Assembly: GCA_035235625.1 (NCBI GenBank)
Contig: CP141142.1
Span: forward strand, 36,900,995 to 36,964,994
Direction of reading: 5' to 3'
From: Saururus chinensis
Taxonomy: Eukaryota > Streptophyta > Magnoliopsida > Piperales > Saururaceae
Length of the DNA stretch: 64,000 nt
The position numbers were made by a program, and so were the translations under genes. The notes under the pieces were generated by a model that saw only the letters and a program-made list of their open reading frames with translations, had not been told where the DNA came from and searched no databases. Positions 10,442 to 22,171 of this stretch are shown piece after piece (position 1 is the stretch's first letter; each line of letters opens with the position of its first letter).

Positions 10442-13140
10442 TGTGGCAGAATAAATAAAACATGGGACAATTGAAATTATTATTAAAATTATTTGGGAGC
10501 ATGATTACTCATTTTTCACAATTTAATGCAAGTGAGTAATATAATATTTACATCACTAAATATTTAAATTAAATATTTACAAAGTATTCCTAAAAAGAAA
10601 GAGAAGGAAACCTTACTAGCAAGGAAGGCCACACAAGGCTTGCCCGACCTTGGTTGCAGATAATTTTTACTTGTAACTCTTATACCACAAGATATGCTGA
10701 GTATATAAATATACCCAGTGAGATGGCTAAATAAGAATCATAATGATAGATAAAAATATCAGAATATAAATCAACTCAAGTCAAACATATTGATAATTAC
10801 ATCTAAACCAACAAAAAATAAAAAGACTCAAGGTTCACTAAGACTTGGTAGCAATATCTAGGAGTTTAACTATGCCTTATTTGAATATGATCTACTACAC
10901 TACTCAACTTCATACTTCTATTGAAGTTATCACCCAACTCCATCTACTCTATAAAGTGAAGGTCCACAATAGCTCATAAAATCAAGTTGTCAAGATTCTT
11001 AGCTTTCATGATCATCAAGACCTCATTTGTTGCATTGTACTAGACTATTCATCTTTAATGCTATGATTCGTTTGAACCTAACTTCCAAGACTACATACAC
11101 AATTCTACAAATAACTCCCACTTTTAAAAAGTCAGAGACCCGTGACTCTTTTTATAGTTAAAATGACTCACTTTTCAAGCCAACTTAACACTAGGATCCT
11201 TTGTCTTTGAGAGTCAAATGTACTGGTATGAGGTATCCATCTATTACAAGGATTTACACATATAGGGTTTACCGCAACACTGTACATGAACATATTATTA
11301 TATATACACATCCATCCTACACAAAAATTGTGTTATTATATATCTCATAAATAACATATATTATGGTAGAAACCATGCTCTCCTCACTAGGAGAGGAAAC
11401 CTACCCTTTTTGAATGGAAAACCCTACCCATTTGATGGAAAACCGATTCGATTAATGTTTGATATGACTAATCCAGAAAACTACAACACACAATTGACTA
11501 ATTACAGTAAATCATGACTTAACAAATTTTTTTATGATGTATGTAATATATATGATACATACATGAATAATGCTAGGAACATGCAAGCATAAGTAATCAT
11601 ACACTAATTAGTCTTATTATACGTGAAAACATGGTCCATATGTAGCAAATGAGATAATGTAAGTATAAACATACATAGTTATGTCCGTAAATAAGCTAAA
11701 ACATCTGGAACATGGTTCATACATAATTAATGAAGCATGTATAAAAGCTTTCATACTTCAGCATGGTCATACCCTATTAGTGTCATGTAAAAGTCTTGAA
11801 GAAATAAACAAATTACGACTTAAAAATAATAATGAAGTCAATTTCATAAATAAGCTAAAACACGTAAACATAGTTTATACATAATTAATGTAGCATGTAT
11901 GAAAGCATTCATACTTTAACATAATCATACTCTACTAATGTCATAAAATAAATATGAAAAAATCATCAAAATCCAACTTAAAATTTAAGCATGTACCCAT
12001 TTTTGTGTAGCAGATTGCCTAGCGATCAATGGGGATCAAAGAGTGCCCATTTCACCGTCTAGCCGATCCATCGGTCGGCCTAGAAATAAAATAATCATTT
12101 TTTATGCTTGAAACTTAATCAAATTCATTCTAAAATTCCATAAAAATTCATAAAACTTCATACAATCATTCTCTAAGCCTAAAACATGATAGACCTAACA
12201 TTTCTCATACATATTCATATAAAATAATATTAAATTATCAATTTAAAAATATTCAAATTTACCCATCCCTAAACTTTAAGAACATGAATTCACCCACAAA
12301 CATAGTGTTAATGCAAGTAAAACCTCATCAAACAAAAACCCCTTATCTTAAATCAAATTATAGATTCTTGAATTAGCTCCAAAGCTCAAGGAAATCCTAC
12401 ACAACAAATTAGGTAACATTAGACCTAGGCAAAAATCTAATCTTTCTACCAAATAGAGACTCAAAACCATTAACAAATAATAGATCTAACATCCTCTTGT
12501 TCCCAAAATGAATATCACAAGAGTAGAAGTAAGAAATTTAAATCTAGGGTTTCAAAACATGGATAAAAAAATGAACTTGAGAAGAAAAAAATCTAGAACC
12601 CGATTCAAGAGGAGAAGAACATGGAAAAAAATATGGAAGAGTTTAAATAGATTTACCTTGGATTAAGTTTTTCCTTCTTGAGAGGGGGTAGAGCTTTTCG
12701 AAAGCTTCCCAAATATCAATCCACCCCAAATGGGGAAATGACTAAGGTTTCTATTTATACATAGGGCAAGTAAATAAGTCTTAGAATGAATACAACAAGG
12801 AAATAAGTGAACTCATTTAAGTGAATGAACCTCAAAATGAATTTGACAAAGCCCAATCACATTCTAGAGTTCAAGTGAGGGTCAATGGCCCATGAAGTTA
12901 GCACGTCGCCTGAGATAGATGTAGGTCGTAGGGTGGGGCCCACTTCCTCAATAAAAGGAATTAAATAAAAAATGACATCAATTAGTGTGACACTTTGTGG
13001 ATTAAACTAGACACTAATATTTTCTAACTAAAAGTTAAAATAAACCCAAAAAAATTCATAATTAAACTATCATCACACAAAATCAAAATAAGTAGAAAAC
13101 AATAAAACTTTACACTAATAAAAAAACTGTAAAACTTACA
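10442..13140 (-). mobile_element. LTR-like AT-rich block 'G'
   Basis: This block resembles the other LTRs in layout. It has the inverted repeat GTATAT-AA-ATATAC (10701-10714) followed by CCAGTGAG, the same shape as the conserved LTR hairpin, and a reverse-strand TATAAATAG word near 12755 that could be the LTR promoter. The left edge TGTGGCAG and right edge CTTACA have the TG...CA form, but no target duplication adjoins them, so the boundaries are a guess. No coding remnant was recognised. A short direct repeat (ATAAGCTAAAACA.. then TTCATACATAATTAATG or TTTATACATAATTAATG) occurs at 11690-11730 and 11850-11890. Confidence 0.35.
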
Positions 13141-14246
13141 ATGGGTCCTTGATTTTTCCCTTTGCTCTCCATTGGCTGATGATGACCAAATTTGGCTAAA
13201 TAGTTGTGATAACCTTCTACTTTTTCTCTATCATTGGTTGCAACCACTATCATCTAATGCTTTCATTGGCATCTCAAGAAACATCTTTACCATTCCTCGT
13301 GTATTGAGAACGATCAGAACCCAATTTGGCTACTAAATGACATCGTCTCTTTCACCGACAATGTCTCAACTTAGAGTACATGCACATAACTCTAAAACCA
13401 TGATGCAATATATGAATTAAACATCAAATATACTCTAAACTAACATGTTTTCACATGATATAAAACAATCAATTTGTAGAGGTTTATATTCCAATAAATC
13501 CTAGCTCAAAAAATACTCGAATCTTCCCGATTACGCATCTCCTCCTTCTCTGGTGACCTTTTCCTCCTCTTTCCACATCTTTGGGTCATGTAGAAAGTGT
13601 TCCCCATCAGAGTTGAACTCAAATTTATATTTATAGTAGGGAAAGGTGGTTTTCTATTTAAATAAGGAATAAGAGTTCAATCTAGAACTTCTACCTAAGA
13701 TAGAAACACTTAAACAAGTACCTTACTAGGTATGGATTCCATATATGCCAGTGGATTAGGAAGAGGTTGAGATTCCAAGATGTTTTTGTTGTCTCTCATG
13801 AGGGTCGTGGTGGGGATTGGCAATGTTGTGTTGTGAGAAGTTGCAGGTTTGGTTGCCGACCTTCTCGAAGTACCATATTATGTGTTGTGAGGTCCTTTGT
13901 GCCTTTGTATGATTTTTTTAAACCAAAGAATTTAATTTATTAGAGAATTGGAAGTTTCCACAACTTGACCCAAAGGGACTAAGCTAGATATCATGTGATT
14001 CATAATTGGCATGGATCATACTATACGCGGAAGAAATGGAAAATTTTCCATTTGTAGTTTAACACCAATAAACTCAATCAAAATTCGCACTTATAGGACC
14101 TAACCTTGTTTTTTATTTTAGCTGAGCCCCCCAATGTGATATATGAGTAGTAAATTTCAAGAATTTTCTGTTTTTATTAATTCCCACAGTGAATTGACTT
14201 TATATTGTGCACTGTGGTTAAGTAGTTCACTGACACAATTTTGAGA

Positions 14247-14348
14247 TTCCTTCGTTTCACATTAATAGCTCCATTTAGTTTATTAGATTAAATGAAAATT
14301 AGTTCATTTTGAAAAATATAATAAAGCTATTAATTTAGATAGAGGATG
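14247..14348. mobile_element. Degenerate Stowaway-type MITE
   Basis: The left end TTCCTTCGTTTCACATTAAT and the right end, read in reverse complement as CATCCTCTATCTAAATTAAT, are degenerate Stowaway termini. The middle AAATGAAAATTAGTTCATTT is shared with the intact MITE at 21527-21676. Confidence 0.6.
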
Positions 14349-15052
14349 TACTATTTTTCTCTAAGATTAGTCACTTGATATCCGAGACTCACATGCTACC
14401 CCACCCCCTTTTAACTAGTTGTTGGACACTAGTTTAGGATTGGAATGCAAAAAGTTGGATTTGTTGTACTATTTGGTCTTTATCATTTCACTCCATGAAG
14501 ACCTCTTATTTTGAATTAATTGCCAATCATTTTTGCATGCCATAGCCAAATTAAATTCATGTGATTTTTTTTAACATTTTAGACCTGTTTAAAAGTTATA
14601 ATTTATAGATTGACAAATTTTATTACAATAACATAGTTCAAATACATGTAAAAAAATTCTTCCATAAATCAAGGAATTTGGTGGTTGACTGATTCATGGT
14701 TAGCTTTGAAGATTTAACTTGAAATTAATAAACAAAATTGAAAATTACTTGCAAGTTCTCACAAATTCGCAAGAGATCTTCGTCTCTATAAGCTACTCTT
14801 CTCATATTTGAAGTCAATTTGATTCATTCAGAATTTTTTAGTAAGATTTGGGAGCTTCAAACGCTATTTATCTAAGTTTTCTAAACACATTAAAATACTT
14901 AATCATTCGACTTTTCTTTCATTCTATCTTTCAAAGTGTAAATTTTATAACTTAATCAATCGTATGACCAATCGTAAAAATGCAGCCCATGCATGTTTGC
15001 TTGTACATTAACATGTCTATCCGTCAAATAAAAAACTCATTTTTTAATGAGT

Positions 15053-15112
15053 AAGGCTACACTGACGTTAAGTTTGACACGTTCAAGGCTACACTGACGT
15101 TAAGTTTGATAC
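15053..15112. repeat. Direct duplication, 32-bp spacing
   Basis: A 25-bp string starting AAGGCTACACTGACGTTAAG occurs at 15053 and again at 15085, identical across the string. The core TGACGTTA resembles a TGACG-type bZIP binding word, so it may be regulatory, though it lies about 700 bp upstream of the next start codon. Confidence 0.8.
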
Positions 15113-15809
15113 CTCAAGCACCACTTTATCATCTAAACACTATTGATTAGTGGGGTCTATAAATACGAGCCAGGGTATTTAAATGATAAAATAAGTTCTT
15201 AACATATAAAAATTAACGATATTAAAGCATTTTTCTTTTTTAACATAGGATCCTGCTCTAGGTAAACCCTTAAATAGGGCAAACCAGGTCACGGTAGAGG
15301 CCTGTAGGTTTGGCAATATGAAACCTGAAGTAGGTTAATATGTTTTTCTACAAGACATTTGCAAACATATCTGGGTCTCTTATCAAATGACAAAGTCAAA
15401 ATATGGAAAAATAGATAGCAACTATAGCGGGCCCCACACTTCCCCATCGAAGTTCATTAACACTGCCTCAAGACTTCCGGCCACCGCGGGAAAAGCGCGT
15501 GTTCTAGATGAAGAAACCATCTCCCTACAATCCCGTACCTCACGCAATCTTCACTACCACATTTCTAGCCGTCCGATGGTCATCCAAGTGGGGGACGCCC
15601 CACGGCCCCAGCCCAAAGACGCAATCAAGCACCAGCGTAGTTTCACGCGCTCTGCAAAGCCGTGGCCGTAACGAAACCCGCATTTCGCCGTTTTCCTGCG
15701 TCTGAGCTCGCTGACCTGACCGAAGCTCCACTGGAAGTGGGCGGCGGCTGGGCCCCGGCCCGGCTCCAAAACCCGCTCCCGCTTCTCCTCTTGGCATTCC
15801 GATGGCCCA

Positions 15810-18800
15810 ATGACATCCCTCTGCCCCCTCCTCCTCCTCCTCCTCCTCCTCCCCCTCCTCGCCTCCGCCGCCTGCCCTCCCGCCCAGTCCACCGCTCTCC
15901 TCGCCTTCATGCGAAACCTCTCCGACCCCCAAGCCCACCTCGCCTCCTGGTCCGGCGATACCGACTGCTGCCGCTGGGTCCACGTCTCCTGCGACCCGAC
16001 TGCCTCCCTCGTCACCGACCTCGATCTCTCCGATCTCAATCTCACCTTCTCCCGCCCCGACTGGTTTGCTTCTCTTACCAATCTCAGCGGGCTTGTCTCT
16101 CTTAACCTCTCCTTCAACAACTTCAGCTCCCTCCCCATCCCCGCCGACCTCGTTCGCCTCCCTCGCCTTGCCCACCTCAACCTCTCCAATGCCGGGTTCT
16201 CTGGCCGGATCCCTCCCGAGCTGGGCCGCATTCGGACGCTGGTCTCACTCGATCTGTCGTTTTCGATTTTCCTCACCCACGCCGCGGACGGGCTGAGGCT
16301 CGACGACTCCGGGTTCTTTACCGACCTGCCGGAGCTAGAGGTACTCTACCTGGATGGGGTCGACCTGTCATCGTCGTTGCGTGGGATGAATTGCCGGGCT
16401 CTGTCTTCTGGGGCCCCTAAGCTGCGGGTTGTAAGCCTCTCTGGGTGTTCTGTGAATTGCCCCTTAGATACCCTGGTGAACAATCTGAGCCGCGGCCTCA
16501 CCTACCTCCGCCTTGACAGCAACAATTTCGCATCCCGGGTTCCAGACTCTTTGTCCAATTCCTCTTCATTGGCTGTTCTCCGTCTCAGTGACTGCGGTTT
16601 GATAGGAGAATTCCCGGAGAGCATTTTGCGATTGAGGAGCTTGAAGATCCTATATGTTACACTGAATCCAAATCTCACCGGGCGGTTGCCAGAATTCCCA
16701 GAGGATAGTTCTCTTCAAGAGTTGTTTCTCACCAACACGAATTTCTCTGGTGAATTGCCTTCTTCCATTGGTAATCTTGCTTCCTTGACTAGATTGCGGC
16801 TTACTGGGTCGAATTTCTCTGGGAAGTTGCCAGTGGGGGTTGGGAAACTTGTCAGACTTGAGTACTTGGATCTATCAAGTAATAGATTCACTGGCAAGGT
16901 TCCATCCTTGGCCCGATTGGTACAACTTGTTCGCTTGGACCTCTCCTCGAATAATTTTACTGGAACTATCCCCGACGTCGGAGACAATCTCCCGAGGCTT
17001 GTGGAGTTCAACCTGAGGTACAATTCGCTCAATGGATCAATCCCGAAGTCTCTTTTTGCTCTCCCTTCTTTGCAGAGTTTGCTGCTCAATCAAAACAAGC
17101 TCAACGGTGAAATTCATGATATTGTCGCTGCAAATGGTTCGTCTCTGGCTACTGTAGATTTGAGCAACAACAATCTTCAGGGGGCATTTCCACAATTCAT
17201 ATATGAACTTCGAAATCTTAAGGTACTCGTACTTTCTTCGAACAATTTCAGTGGAGTGGTGAAGCTTGATGTGTTTGAGAATGTGAAGAATCTTTCCAGG
17301 CTAGATCTTTCGGACAGTGGTTTGTCAGTCCGAGTAGGAAACGGTAATCTATCCAACTTTCCACAGGTTGGGACATTGAAGCTGGGTTCTTGTAATCTGA
17401 GGAAAATACCTGAGTTTCTGCAAAATCAACGGCTTTTGGTTAACCTTGACCTTTCGAACAATGGAATTCCTGGTGACATACCAAATTGGATTTGGAACCT
17501 TGAGTCGCTGAACTACTTGAATCTGTCAAACAACAAGCTGGAAGGCCCAGGGAAACCACTTTACAATTATTCATTAAGTCCGCTACTTCTAATTGATCTT
17601 CATTCCAATATGCTTCAAGGGCCAATGCCACTAGTCCCAGAGTCCAGTTTTATTGTGGATTACTCTGATAACAAGTTCCTTTCCACGATTCCTCCAGACA
17701 TTGGTGGTAACTTGTCCTTCAGCATCTTCCTTTCACTCTCACGCAATAACTTGAATGGTAGCATACCTTCATCAATTTGCAGTGCAACAAATTTGATAGC
17801 TCTTGATTTCTCCGGCAACAATTTGCGTGGGCGGATTCCCCCATGTTTGACCCGTCACTTAAGTAGTCTCAATGTGCTGAATCTTCGTGCAAATTCGATC
17901 AGTGGTTCCATTCCGGATACGTTCTCCACTGAATGTAATTTAAAGACACTGGACCTCAATGGGAATAAACTAGTAGGGAATATCCCAATGTCTTTGAAGA
18001 ACTGCACAAAACTTGAAGTTTTGAATCTTGGGAACAACCACATTGAAGGTACCTTTCCTTCATGGTTGGGTATGATGCGATCGTTGCGTGTTCTTGTTTT
18101 GCGTTCGAACCACTTACATAGTCAGATTGCGCCATGCTTTATTAACACTTCTTTCCCGTTGCTGCAAATCATAGACCTATCATCAAACAATTTCTCAGGC
18201 AATCTCAGTACATCATGTATTATTTCTTGGAAGAACATGATAGTCGGCAGAAATGAGCGTAGCCCCCACCATCAAGTAATTCAGTCCAGGTTACTTCAAC
18301 TGACTCCTCTCTATTATCGTGATACAGTGACAGTGACATTGAAAGGCTTTGATGTGGACCTAGTGAAGATCTTGACTGTCTTCAACTCTGTGGATTTATC
18401 AAACAATAAATTTGAAGGATCTATTCCCGAGGCAATTGGGAATCTCAGTATGCTTTATGTCCTGAATTTGTCACGCAATGCTCTTACAGGCCCCATCCCA
18501 AGATCAATAGGTGTACTGCGCGAGCTCGAGTCCCTGGATCTCTCTGATAACAAGCTGAGTGGTGAGATACCTGCAGAACTCTCGCAACTGACTTTTCTTT
18601 CTGCGTTGAACCTCTCTTTTAATCAACTAAAGGGACGGATACCACAAGGTCAGCAGTTAAATACTTTTACAAACTCATCATACTTACATAATGTGGAGCT
18701 TTGTGGACCTCCTTTGACAAAGAGGTGTATAAGTAGCCGTCCACAAGAAAGCGCACCTCCGCAGTCAGAATCAAGTAAAGATTTTGATTGGAAATTCATC

Positions 18801-19136
18801 ATAGTTGGGTTGGGATTTGGAGGGGGGATGGCGATAAGTCTGGTCCCCCTTGTGCTATGGAAGAGAGGACAAAAATGGTTTAACAAATGTGTGGATGATG
18901 TCTTTGTGATGATCTTTCCACCAATTAATTTTGTGTTCTTCGATTGTGATAAAGTGAGAATTGAAGCAGAGGAGAGGGTCGATGAAGAGTTCATGAGAAC
19001 TGCATTTGAAGAAGAAAGAAGCTTCTGTGGACGGTTTTGTGTGTTCTGTACCAAACTTGATTCCACCGGGGCAGGGATCGAGCACAGGGATTGCTCTTGT
19101 GAGTTTGTTTCATCCATTTCTCATCAGTGGCAATAA
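15810..19136 (+). CDS. LRR receptor-like protein (Cf/Ve type)
   Basis: Intronless 1108-residue cell-surface receptor-like protein without a kinase. Parts in order: signal peptide (1-21, leucine-rich, ending ASAA); LRR N-terminal cap with the paired cysteines DTDCCRW (52-56) and Cys61; a long run of roughly 30 plant extracellular LRRs (LxxLxLSxNxxSGxIP type) with many N-glycosylation sites; a non-LRR island at about 800-860 with the conserved YYRDTVTVTLKG; four more LRRs; a C-terminal cap NVELCGPPL (about 961-969); acidic juxtamembrane SSKDFDW; transmembrane helix about 996-1018; cytosolic tail to 1108. Ve1/Cf-like RLPs bind microbial or plant ligands outside the cell and signal through SOBIR1/BAK1-type co-receptors; the glycine-rich helix (GLGFGGG) fits. 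The tail has the Cys-rich RFCVFCTKLD segment typical of Ve1-like RLPs but ends differently. The first exon-like 400 bp are much more GC-rich than the rest. The ATG at 15810 is followed at once by the signal peptide. Confidence 0.93.
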   Translation: MTSLCPLLLLLLLLPLLASAACPPAQSTALLAFMRNLSDPQAHLASWSGDTDCCRWVHVSCDPTASLVTDLDLSDLNLTFSRPDWFASLTNLSGLVSLNLSFNNFSSLPIPADLVRLPRLAHLNLSNAGFSGRIPPELGRIRTLVSLDLSFSIFLTHAADGLRLDDSGFFTDLPELEVLYLDGVDLSSSLRGMNCRALSSGAPKLRVVSLSGCSVNCPLDTLVNNLSRGLTYLRLDSNNFASRVPDSLSNSSSLAVLRLSDCGLIGEFPESILRLRSLKILYVTLNPNLTGRLPEFPEDSSLQELFLTNTNFSGELPSSIGNLASLTRLRLTGSNFSGKLPVGVGKLVRLEYLDLSSNRFTGKVPSLARLVQLVRLDLSSNNFTGTIPDVGDNLPRLVEFNLRYNSLNGSIPKSLFALPSLQSLLLNQNKLNGEIHDIVAANGSSLATVDLSNNNLQGAFPQFIYELRNLKVLVLSSNNFSGVVKLDVFENVKNLSRLDLSDSGLSVRVGNGNLSNFPQVGTLKLGSCNLRKIPEFLQNQRLLVNLDLSNNGIPGDIPNWIWNLESLNYLNLSNNKLEGPGKPLYNYSLSPLLLIDLHSNMLQGPMPLVPESSFIVDYSDNKFLSTIPPDIGGNLSFSIFLSLSRNNLNGSIPSSICSATNLIALDFSGNNLRGRIPPCLTRHLSSLNVLNLRANSISGSIPDTFSTECNLKTLDLNGNKLVGNIPMSLKNCTKLEVLNLGNNHIEGTFPSWLGMMRSLRVLVLRSNHLHSQIAPCFINTSFPLLQIIDLSSNNFSGNLSTSCIISWKNMIVGRNERSPHHQVIQSRLLQLTPLYYRDTVTVTLKGFDVDLVKILTVFNSVDLSNNKFEGSIPEAIGNLSMLYVLNLSRNALTGPIPRSIGVLRELESLDLSDNKLSGEIPAELSQLTFLSALNLSFNQLKGRIPQGQQLNTFTNSSYLHNVELCGPPLTKRCISSRPQESAPPQSESSKDFDWKFIIVGLGFGGGMAISLVPLVLWKRGQKWFNKCVDDVFVMIFPPINFVFFDCDKVRIEAEERVDEEFMRTAFEEERSFCGRFCVFCTKLDSTGAGIEHRDCSCEFVSSISHQWQ

Positions 19137-19430
19137 CACTTCCGCCAACAACTTCCAGGTTGTATAGCTTGTCACAATTGTAGAGCTTTATGAAAGAAAG
19201 TTTCTCTGCTTCAAATCCAGTTTTTTTCCCTTCTCAGAGGCTGATTTGGCAAGGTTGAGCTGCTCAAACGAGAATGCTGGTTGAAACATTATGGTTAATT
19301 TTCTGTACATTATACAACAAACTGTATCCCCTTTTTATGGGTTTAAAGAAAATAACTACCATTTTTGTGCATGTAAATTCTGTTATTGGAAGGTACAGGA
19401 TTTTCTCTTTGTTGGTGAAAACATTGTGAC
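19137..19430 (+). other. Probable 3' UTR of the receptor-like gene
   Basis: This non-coding sequence directly follows the stop codon and ends at the 8-bp target duplication of the hAT-like element. No AATAAA was identified with confidence, so transcripts might end inside the transposon. Confidence 0.4.
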
Positions 19431-20440
19431 TTGGAGTGTTAATGGGTAGGGTATGCGTCGGGAAATATTTTATCCACATCTGAATTTGCTTCCAAAAATT
19501 TTATGTATACCCTACCCTTACCTATATCTTATCCATTACTCATTACCTATTACGTATCTGGTAAATGAGCAGATAATGGGTACATGACCAACTGATTAAT
19601 TAATAATAAATAATATAAAATAAATTATAATAAATTATTTATATTATTTAGAAACCTATCCAATGTATCACAATTTTAATTTAATAAGAACATGAGCAAT
19701 ATTGCATATAAAAACCTCACAGTTCATAAAAAAATATAACATAATAAGAATATGATACCTTATATAAACTTATATAAAAAAAATTAAAATTGAGAAAGTA
19801 ATTTTCATTACTCTAAAATCCCTCAATCATCATACCAAAATGGTACAAGATGCAACTAATCTTGTTATATATACAAATTTTACTCTTTTGATAAGCTATA
19901 ATAGAGTAAAAACTTGTTAAGTATCAAAACCAAAGAACATGACATCAAAAACCAAAAATAAAATTCTCACTCCTCTTTTAACAAAATATCCCCTCACTTA
20001 TCATTTACTCTCCTAATCCGATTCATCGAAGATAAAACTTTTATTTTCTCCTCAAGATCACACTTTTTGCAACAAACATAACCCTAAAAGACACTAAAGA
20101 TTGACAACATTTTCTTCCATTTTCTCTATCATAAGTTTGTATTATAAATTTATATATATTTCTTAGAAGATTATCTAATGTCTCACAATAAAAGTACAAA
20201 ATGTTACAATAAAAATACAAAATGTTCCAAATGGAAGATATTCTCCTTAGGTAATATATGTAACTGTGTCTTTTTGTATGATTCGGGTAATGAGTAACGG
20301 GTATGGATAACCCATACCCTACCTACATAATAAATGGACGGGCAAAATTACCTACTTAACCCATTTATTAATTACTCACCTACGAATTTCGCATCAGGCA
20401 AGCAGGTGAGGCGGGTAAATGGTTACCCATTGAAAGCCCT
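19431..20440. mobile_element. hAT-like non-autonomous element
   Basis: A 1010-bp AT-rich element flanked by an 8-bp near-perfect target duplication: ATTGTGAC at 19423-19430 and ATTGTGTC at 20441-20448. The left end carries GTTAATGGGTA and the right end, in reverse complement, CTTTCAATGGGTA, an imperfect terminal inverted repeat. The subterminal regions contain repeated TACCC/GGGTA words (19440-19600 and 20280-20430). The 8-bp duplication and AATGGGTA-type termini are those of plant hAT elements. No transposase frame is present. Confidence 0.7.
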
Positions 20441-20448
20441 ATTGTGTC

Positions 20449-22171
20449 ACACTTCATATCATTCTGCTTTTTCTCTTGAATTGCTTGCTTTATGTGTTTA
20501 AGGCTTCCTTCTTTTTTTGTTTTTTAGTAACTTTGAGGCTTACTTCTTGAAATCTCCTACCCTCTCTGGTTCTGCAGTTGTTTAGCAATAGGAGCAGAAG
20601 CGTGCATTGCTGATCTATTGTGAAAAATGAGACAGGCCCATAGTTGTATCCAAAAGAGCATGATGCCCGGGCTACTTTGTGGTGAGAGCTAGATGGACTT
20701 CCTACTTAGAGGCATTCTTCCTACCCTTTTTGCTTTAGAAACTTTAGGCTCCATCTTCAAAGAATGAGGTTATCATGCCTTGAGAATTGGGTGTATTTAT
20801 CAACAATCAATGGAAACAAACACAAAAACCTGCACATGATTTGCAGAGAACACACTAATTAATATCTTAATAGTGAAATGGTATGCACTCTCGCCGCCGT
20901 CTGCTCGCTCATTGCCTTCCACAATGAGGGCATGGCGTGCAACAAGCATGTGGGGTGCGAGTGTACCTAGCATCACTCATCTTCATATCCAATTTTCCAG
21001 AGAGCTTATTGGAAAGACTTGCTTTGTTGGGCACTGAATTGAAAGTTAATCTGCAGTGTAAGCCATTGGTCAATTAATACACATGGTTTTCGTAGTTGAA
21101 ATTGCCACCTACTATGCCTCCAAATTAAGTGGACTTCTTGGATACTCAAAGCTACGAAGCTTCATCTCTTCTACAGGAGAGAAAGGTCGTCCCACAAACA
21201 CGGCTACCTCTTTCAAAGGACACCGTAGTGATGTCTCTCCTACTTGATAGGATATTCATGTTGGTGTTGGATGATCGGTCTAAGGCCCATTTAGTTTGTG
21301 TACATATACTCAATTTTAACGGCTAAATTGACGCTCTTGATCATTATCCAATTAAGTTCTCTTTACCAACAGGCTGAGATCAGCAGAGCGGGGGCAGGGG
21401 CCAATCTCCCCATCTCCAATTAAGTTCTCTCAAGCATGATGACCCCCCTTGCAGACAATGCCTAAGATGTTTTGTAGGGTAAAAAATAGGACAACATGTC
21501 TATGATGTTATAATCCTTCATTTGTACTCCCAATGTCTCACATTAATAGCTTTATTTGGTTTTTCAAAATAAATTAACAAAATTAGTTCATTTTGAAAAA
21601 TCGAATGGAGCAATTAATATGTATTTTAGTTCATTCTAAAAAAATTAATGGAGCTATTAATGTGAGACGGAGGGAGCATTATAGAAGGATAATGAGATAT
21701 TGGACTTTGACATATGTGAAGGCAATGGTTCTAACTAAATTGATCACTTCACCATTAGTAGTGGTAGTTATTTGCAAATACTAAAGTTGAGGTATGTTTG
21801 AAGGTTTTGCAAATGTTGAAGGGTCTTTGTAACTTGAGTTTTTTCCATATTGCCTGTCCAAAGAATAAAAAATTCCATATTCCCTGGATTTTAAACGGAA
21901 ATATCATACAACCTGTTATGGACCACAATAGGTTTCCACTATATCATGTTTTAAAGTAGAGAGTAATAAATGAACACCGGAACAGTGTTGCGCTGTTCTG
22001 GTGTGCTGGGATTCATCGGCGGCGAACGAAACTCACTGGCGGGAGCTGACCGGCGGTGACTCACTGGTGAGCATCTATGAACAAGAAAAAAATGTTTTTT
22101 GACACTGCAGATGTTGTGTGATTGCTCCAAAGGCTACATTTTGTAGAAACGATCCTTCTTTTACACTGATC
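20449..22171. other. Intergenic
   Basis: No gene is supported. A 65-codon frame at 21129-21326 has no recognisable motif. It holds one intact MITE (21527-21676). A palindromic GC-rich patch lies near 21975-22075 (AACACCGGAACAGTGTTGCGCTGTTCTGGTG, read in parts), which could fold into a hairpin. Confidence 0.4.
21527..21676. mobile_element. Stowaway MITE
   Basis: A 150-bp element with terminal inverted repeats CTCCCAATGTCTCACATTAA on the left and, in reverse complement, CTCCCTCCGTCTCACATTAA on the right. A TA precedes the left end (21525-21526); the right flank is CA, so the TA duplication has one change. Length and termini are typical. Confidence 0.88.

Larger units (their letters stand above)
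13141..15809. other. Intergenic, upstream of the receptor-like gene
   Basis: No gene is seen. It contains a partial Stowaway MITE (14247-14348) and a 32-bp-spaced direct duplication (15053-15112). A TATAAATA word at 15159-15166 could be a distant promoter element for the gene at 15810. GC content rises sharply from about 15420 towards the gene. Confidence 0.4.

Noticed and set aside
10437..13152. CCTTGA on both sides of block G as a target duplication
   Set aside because: The right copy does not directly adjoin a CA end; the match is displaced and probably chance.
15540..16276. Two long minus-strand frames (211 and 240 codons)
   Set aside because: Shadows of the GC-rich 5' part of the receptor-like gene on the plus strand; Arg/Gly/Glu-rich without domains.
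18650..19117. 155-codon minus-strand frame
   Set aside because: Lies wholly opposite the 3' end of the receptor-like coding sequence, which has strong family support.
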